A DNA stretch of 64,000 nt from Adenanthera pavonina (lineage: Eukaryota; Streptophyta; Magnoliopsida; Fabales; Fabaceae), in the NCBI GenBank assembly GCA_026686845.1, contig JAIVEN010000003.1:5954501-6018500 (forward strand), read 5' to 3'. The notes below the pieces were generated by a model that was not told the DNA's origin, did no database searches, and saw nothing but the letters and a program-made list of their open reading frames with translations. The position numbers and the translations under genes were made by a program. Numbering within the stretch: position 1 is the first letter of the stretch; each line of letters starts with the position of its first letter. Of this stretch, positions 57,601-64,000 are shown piece after piece.

Positions 57601-60600
57601 CAACCTACAGAAAGCAGTGAACGTGTATGAATGTACATGTATCTGTTTGAATACATCATATTCATAGATGTGGATATATGTAGGTATGTAATCACACAAA
57701 AAGAAAGTTAAACTCAGTTCCTTACTTCAGATCTGAACTGAGCCAATGCATCACCAGAGAAGTCTTGGTTCAGAAACTTCTTCACAGCAACTTCCTATCA
57801 TGCCAAACAGTTCACACAAACTTCCCAGATCACTATCAGAGCACAAGATGAAGAACCAGTAACTAATAAGTATATTGACAACAGTAACGAGTGCTAGACT
57901 GCCAGTGCTTGCAATGGATATGAACAAACTGGTTCACACACCAAAAACATGATAATATAGACATCAAACTTGAAAGCAGGGGGAAAATTGCAAATGAAAT
58001 GAAATCATTTGCAGATGAAAAAATGCATTTAGATGTTCATCTATATGTCCTTGTCTTAAACACGCATAATCCACTGATAAACGACAACCATCCACAAGGT
58101 ACAACACGTGTAAACACCAGCACCAGGCCAAATTTTCTCAAAGTTGGTTGCTTGCTACATTGTAAAACCTCACCCCAAGGGGAAAAAAGGAAAGAAAGGA
58201 AGATATTACTATCAAGCTTATGGCTCATTTTGGAGGCTTCTTGGCCAATTACCACTCCCAAGTAATATCTTAACTACAACAAAGACTAACAGGAAAAGGA
58301 TTAACCATTTACAAGTTTCTGAGACAGTGAAGCAATTTGGGCTCACAATATAATATCACATTTGACATTTCTAAACCTCCTTTTTGTTTTTGCTTGTCGA
58401 ATATCAACTTAACATAATCTGAGTGTCCTTGAGAGCACAACATTATACATTCCAGAAAAGTGAGCATTTCACAGACATCCTGAAATGGATTCTTCATGAA
58501 ATTACTCATGGAATAAAGTCATCAACAACAATGCATCAATCATAAAAAGGTGGGAACAATATATGTAAGAAATTTGAAGATAACTCCATGTAAAAGTATT
58601 ATCATGTCAAGTCTAACCACATTAAATAATCTGCCATAAACCAAAACTTCCAATGAAGTTATCCAGAAGATGGATAAGACTTACGGTGCCTTTCCAGTCA
58701 GCATGGTAAACCTCACCATAAGAACCTACAGGTAAGATAGTGGTATGAGGTCACAGTTGCAACATTATATTACATCATAGACACAGAGCACATTTCCAAC
58801 CTGCTAGGACTTAATATTTATTGATAAATTTGTTACATATCAAACAAAGATGAATAAATTCCAGATCTGCTTGATTGAGCTAAGATCATAAGCAGATTAT
58901 AATGCCATCACAAGCATCAATAAGATGCCATTGAGCTTACTAAAAAGTAGAAGGCACAAGGCCACATTCTACTGCACGCATAAGATATTTAAGCTTTCAT
59001 GTAAATTTTCAGGAAAATATTTTTAAAAACAATAAGGAAGGTTATAAGACAGAATTTCCTGGTAAATGATTTATCTGAAGGGATAGTTTTTTATAAAGCT
59101 CAATGGTGTCGTATGATCCATGTAGCCAATCTCACTTAATGGGATAAGGCTAATGCTATTATATTTATATTGCATTTAAAACAGTGAAATGTTAAACTAG
59201 TATGTGATAAAAATGAAATCTTACCTATACCAATACGCTCACCAATATGAAGATCCTCCCATTGAATTTCCCACTCTGTGCCCTCCCCTAGTACTGACTT
59301 AGCTTTCTCACTTTTACCATCATTTAGGTTGCTATCTCTATTATCTGGTTCTTTGAATTGAATGGCAGAATCTTTACCAAATTCATTGCAATTAAAAGCC
59401 ACTCCAACTTTATTACCAAGACCATTCACATCATCATACACCAAGTCAACCCCAATTTGACTTTTGCAAGAAACAACTGCCTTGGTCAAGGAAGAATCAA
59501 GAACTTGTTCTTCATGTGTCTTTAGCAGATTGACCGGAATCGTATCTGCAACCATGGCATCACTTTGCTCCAGTTCTATTGTCTGTTCAGCTAAACAATA
59601 AGCAGATTGACAAAATTTAACATCATGGGCAGAGCACCCCGCATGAGAAGATATGAGGGACTTCTCAATACTTGAATCAGATTGAACAGTATCAACAACA
59701 ATTTTTCCACCAAGTTGACAAATTTGATCATTAAATTCATCTTCACTTGTATCTTTTTTATTGATATCTGAAAAAAGGTCAGGAGGGGGCAATGCACCAC
59801 TCTCCAATAGAACATCTTGTGGCTTTTGAGCAGATTCTGGGTTCTTTGCTGCACCAAGGACATACTTGGATTCATTTTTTACTTGCATATTTTCAGCAGA
59901 TGATGCTTCCGTATGTGATGTGCTTTCACATGATATATGCAAAGACTGAAGAAGGTTCCCCAAGTCATGTTCAAATCTCTCAGTTTGATTTATTCCACCT
60001 TGGTTCCTTGCACCCACTTTTCCTTGACCATCCACATTTAACAATTCTTCAGACTGAGCCCTGCCTGCTGTTATAGTCCTATCAATATCAGATGAAGCTG
60101 CCAGCACTCCAGTTCCACCATCAAGCATCCGCTGTGCATTGTAAGGTAATTCCGCAATCTCTGTACAACCTGTTACAGCAAAACTGTAGTTTTGGAGCTC
60201 ACTACTGGGTACTTCAGCAGGGATAAGAGCGCCAGGTGCACCCATCAAATCAATCATGTATTCGCTGCAACAGTTAAATAAATCAATAACAGCACTATAA
60301 ATTGTTTCAGCATTAAATGCAAGATCAATTATACTCCTTCTAGTCCTAAATATAAGAAATTTTAAACTACCTCACTAATCTTTAAAAAAAGAGTTGGATC
60401 ATTAAATTTGTCAAGAAATTCAAATATTTTCAACCATTTACCGTTATTAATTACATAATTTCTCATACTTCATATAGCATTTATCTCAACATATTAATTA
60501 TAAACCAAACTTATGAATGGAAAAAATTAATTACTGCACCAGAAGACCTGGCAAGATGTCCTACATTTAGGACCGGAACTTTATAAAATGGATGTGTGCC

Positions 60601-63253
60601 TATTAAGGTAAGAAAGATCTAAGAAGCAATTATGGTCCAATTTATAGACAGATGAAAGAAAGCTCAAAAAGAGCAATTTAAAAACACTAGAGCACTCAAT
60701 TAGACATAAGTTGCCATTAACATACTCCTATGGTATATTGGCCAGTTTGCATAAATAACATGACTTATACCTTGCAAAAATAATCATATTCAATGCAATC
60801 TATTGCTTAACAATGCTATACTTCTAGTTACACCAATAGAGAGGACCAACTTCTTTCTCAACAGAGAGACCAAGTATACTGAGCATCAAGATTCATGACT
60901 ACAAAATATGTGTGAAATAAATTTGCTTTTTGAAGTGATCCTTGTTGCTATAATATAGAGCTTCTAAGTCAATATAAGACATCCAAATTGACATGATCTA
61001 CTCAAGAAGCTGATTACAGTGCCCACTGAACAAAGCTCCTCTGAGCGTACTGTAAATAAGGAAAATAAAACTCCACCACAGGATAATTACCTTCCATCAT
61101 CAGCTTTAATTAAATTCACAGCTCCATCATCAGTTCCAGTGTAATAGCTCCCTTTGACCAGCATGCAGGGAACATTAATGCTATCAGCCAACACCTAAGC
61201 AATAACAGAATGAGAATTAATTTAGGTTGAAAATTAAAAAAAAAATAAATAAATAAATAAAATGCATAATCAATGTTGGTATTGAAGGTGACTAGGTAAA
61301 ATATGTTTTTGAAAAAAAGAAAAAAGAAAAAACAAACTGATAAAATTTCATTTCAGCTTTCTGTATATTGCCTGCTTGATATAGAGTCAGAAAAGTTAAT
61401 TAGACAAAGTGGCTTTATCTTATTCCATAATGTTAAAAAGATGATAAATGTCACTTTCACCAGATATGATCATATGATATGCATGATCCATTTAAAGCAT
61501 ACACATTAAACGGACCTTATAACTACACAAGGAAAAACTGCTTTCCAAATAAAACAGGAAGATATTTAGAAATTTGACAAATCAATAGTCTCCAGTCTAT
61601 CCATTTTGAATGCACATGCCTTTAACTGCAAGATCAAAAAGATTTTACAACCTTAAAAAGTAGGGCTCGATGGCGAGAAAGTCCAACATCAAGACAGCCA
61701 AGGGGGATAACAATTGTCCTCAAAGAATCACGCAACTCAAGACTCCTAGCCGACCACTTTTTCAACATCTCATCAGGGTCACCCACTGGTCCACCCATTC
61801 TATTAACAACAATATCAGCAAGTTTCTGAAGCAAGCCACTAGAAACTTGTCCTTGTTCAGATGAGCAACAGTCCTTGGATAAAGCAAAGGCTTTCTTCTC
61901 AAGCTGTTTCAACTTAACATCAACCATACGGTTCACCAAAATCACTTCACAACCACTATTTTCTGAGAAGGAAGCAGTTTGCAGATCCACCAACAATGGC
62001 ATCTTTCCTCGCTCAGTCAAATTTGAGGAGAAACCATATACATCATAAAATCCATCCATCACTTTCTCTTCATAATCAATGACATTATAGTTCTGCCAGT
62101 GATAAAAAAAAAAGTCATAACCCATATTAATATCTTGATTGAATATGTTAGATGGCAACATACTAAAGTTAAATCAACATATATATTAAAAAAAAGGAAC
62201 CACAACAGATAAAAGCCATTTTTTTTCCTTTTTGGTGGGGCTTGAGAGAATGGTGCTCGATATGAAGCTTCTTCTTGTTGCTGGTTTAGAGAATGGTGTT
62301 CAACATGGGCCTAACCGGAAATTACTTCCATGAAAGCGAACGCATAAACAAACGTTATCATTGTACCTTACATATATATATGTAGTTATCAGAAAATCTT
62401 AAGTAAACCAACCCCCCCCCCCCCCCAAATGAATAGAGCAAGATGAACATACACAATATAGAACAGTACGTTCCATTATTAGCGACAAGGCACCCATGTA
62501 ATGCTGATTAACGTCAACCCAAATAAGATTAGTAGCTCCATTCTTTTTGTGTTTGACATATGACTAATCGGAAACTATTTCCAGTCCAGTGTGTTCCCAA
62601 ATTTAGTTATCAGAAAAATCTATGCAAAACCCCCCACATTAATGGAGCCACACATAATCCCATTCGAGAAAATGAAAATACTTAATAGGGAACGCTACGT
62701 TCGTATTATCAGCAACGGGAAAATATGTCACAGCCATATCCCTATTTCTTACTCTATCGCATTAAGGTGGGAGGTCATAATCGCATATAGCCTATAGACA
62801 TGCCAAATCAATTCTATGCGATTTGAAAAAAAATACCCAATAGCGAAGCGATTGAAACTGGACGAGGGCTTCCGTGTCGGTGACGGAAGCTGTGCAGCCG
62901 AGGCTCATCTGCTTCGCGGCGTCGATCTGAGCAGACTCAGGGTCCTTGCGCAGATCAGGATCGGAAGCGCTAATCGCTAAAGCCAACTGCAATTGAAACT
63001 CCTCCTCCAACAGATTAAAATCGGCTCCCTTGTCGCCACGTATACCACCAGTACCATCAATATCCGTCCGATCAGCAACCGATTCATTTGGCGGCACTGT
63101 CCCCATTGTATTCGACGCCAACATCGACGAAGATGAAGAGAGATTAGGGACGGGACTGGGAGTGATCACTGGGCGGGGATCAGACAACCTGTGGGGTTCA
63201 TTGATACCGCCACCGATGTGAAGCTTTCTTAGTAGTTGCTTCATTTTGGACAT
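54687..63253 (-). CDS. EDR1/CTR1-related Raf-like MAPKKK (B3 type), 13 exons
   Basis: Exons in transcript order: 63253-62837, 62092-61649, 61194-61091, 60264-59225, 58725-58685, 57794-57726, 57604-57504, 57236-57158, 57068-56970, 55642-55574, 55427-55378, 55294-55118, 54780-54687; 2784 nt, 927 residues, phases consistent, no stop. The N-terminus MSKMKQLLRKLHIGGG and the EDR1 domain (about residues 95-350: FNLLEEEFQLQLALAISASD, DGFYDVYGF, GKMPLLVDLQ, SRHRALLFKV, GSYYTGTDDGAVNLIK, YMIDLMGAPGALIPAEVPSS) place it with the Arabidopsis AT5G11850/SIS8 (RAF3-RAF5) group. A long variable linker follows, to about residue 655. The kinase domain has every key motif: IGIGSYGEVYHADW (Gly loop), EVAVKKF (Lys), FRSEVEIM (Glu), HRDLKSPNLLVD (catalytic loop), CDFGLSR (DFG) and PEWMAPEVL (APE). 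Such kinases act in the cytosol in stress, ABA and sugar signalling. It ends LVVKNWSSTQ. Intron 3 holds a MITE. It looks functional. Confidence 0.94.
60334..60580. mobile_element. Stowaway-like MITE in kinase intron 3
   Basis: Left end CTCCTTCTAGTCCTAAATAT, right end inverted GTTCCGGTCCTAAATGTAGG, with TA directly before the left end. The length of about 247 bp and the TCCTAAAT terminus fit a Stowaway-like element. The right limit is uncertain by a few bases. Confidence 0.6.
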
Positions 63254-64000
63254 GGATCATCAAGAAGGAGAAGGATCATTCACTGGCTTCCTCTTTCTAA
63301 TCTAAAAAAGTACGGGGGTACTCCAACTCGGAGTCTTCTTGCCCCTCTGGACTGGCTTAACCTACGCCCTCTACAAACAAAGCAGATTCGTTTAACCTGC
63401 GCACCCTTCTTCGTCAAGCTAGCACCACTTGCAGGACTTAAATTAACCGCTCACCCATTCCCTCCAATGCTCCTTCCTAAGTTATATCCCGTTAACATTT
63501 ATCTCCCATTTCCACTCTCTTCTTTAACCATTTAGTACTTGAAACTAATTAATTAATTAATACCATTATCTTCCGCCTTCGAACTCAAGGAAAGGACCCA
63601 TTGCTTTCAAGGGACTGCATTTAATCTTCACCGTTGGTTTGGTTGACCTATTAATTAAAAAAAAAAAGGGAAAAAAACTGTGTCAGGAAATAAGCGACTA
63701 ACATTAATTAACCAAAAAAACGCAACTTATACATTTTTTATTTTATAAATAGAATGCCATCCTATCATAAAGCGCATGATATTGATATAGAATTAATTAT
63801 TTGTCATCAAAATCTTTACTTATGCTCCTAAAACAATAAACATTTATCCACATTAGGTGAAACGTGTCTTGTCAATATAAAATATATAAAAAAAATCACA
63901 TTATTCATCAATCGGTTTAAATGTATATACTCTATAGTATAGAGCCAGCTTTATTTTAAAATGTTAAAAGTATAAAAAAAAAAAGTAAAGATAAAAATAG
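63254..64000. other. Upstream region of the Raf-like kinase gene
   Basis: Holds the kinase leader and promoter side (63254 to about 63650), then AT-rich sequence to the window end. The open frame 63236-63535 (+) overlaps the kinase start on the other strand and shows no domain. No transposon end or other gene was recognised. Confidence 0.55.

Noticed and set aside
1..64000. CRISPR arrays, bacterial operons, rRNA or tRNA genes, organellar inserts
   Set aside because: No regularly spaced identical repeats with unique spacers, no bacterial-type gene packing, and no rRNA or convincing tRNA sequence was seen on either strand.

Overview
The window is nuclear DNA of a flowering plant, most likely a eudicot. 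It is AT-rich, its genes have many short exons with GT-AG introns, and the spaces between them hold plant-type LTR retrotransposons, an RTE-type LINE family and many small MITEs. All gene products match land-plant families. I cannot name the species. No prokaryotic, organellar or CRISPR feature was seen.

Layout. Positions 1-5575 are a repeat nest. A decayed minus-strand Copia element contributes gag remnants (1-673) and a long LTR (749-4585). A complete solo LTR of a Tat/Athila-like Gypsy element (3064-4413, target duplication CCGAA) is inserted inside that LTR. A CACTA-like non-autonomous element follows (about 5580-7454), then AT-rich spacer with MITEs. A short MYB-related transcription-factor gene lies at 11434-12495 (+); its first exon carries a frame-breaking 17-base tandem duplication.

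Positions 16760-26707 (-) hold an intact 20-exon K+/H+ antiporter gene of the KEA4/5/6 type, with a LINE remnant and MITEs in its introns. Positions 29657-36097 (-) hold a class IV (HDA2/HDAC11-like) histone deacetylase locus that I read as a pseudogene: two in-frame stops, one frameshift, an extra Asp codon at the active-site motif and a missing segment. A second copy of the same LINE family sits in one of its introns. Repeat-rich spacer with a tandem duplication of about 844 bp follows.

Positions 41468-47209 (+) encode a CBL10-type calcineurin B-like calcium sensor in nine exons; a frameshift in the last exon removes the conserved FPSF tail. Positions 49227-50748 (-) encode an RTE1-homolog (RTH/TMEM222-type) membrane protein. 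Positions 54687-63253 (-) encode an intact EDR1/CTR1-related Raf-like MAPKKK in 13 exons. The last 750 bases are its upstream region.

The genes are independent plant genes, not an operon or a cluster. Several belong to ion or stress signalling (KEA, CBL10, Raf-like kinase, RTH), but nothing in the sequence shows that they work together. I found no convincing previously undescribed system. The most useful observations are the coding lesions in three of six genes and the fine structure of the nested retroelements. Exon boundaries were assigned by eye from splice consensus, reading-frame continuity and remembered family consensus; exon lengths and phases were checked by hand.
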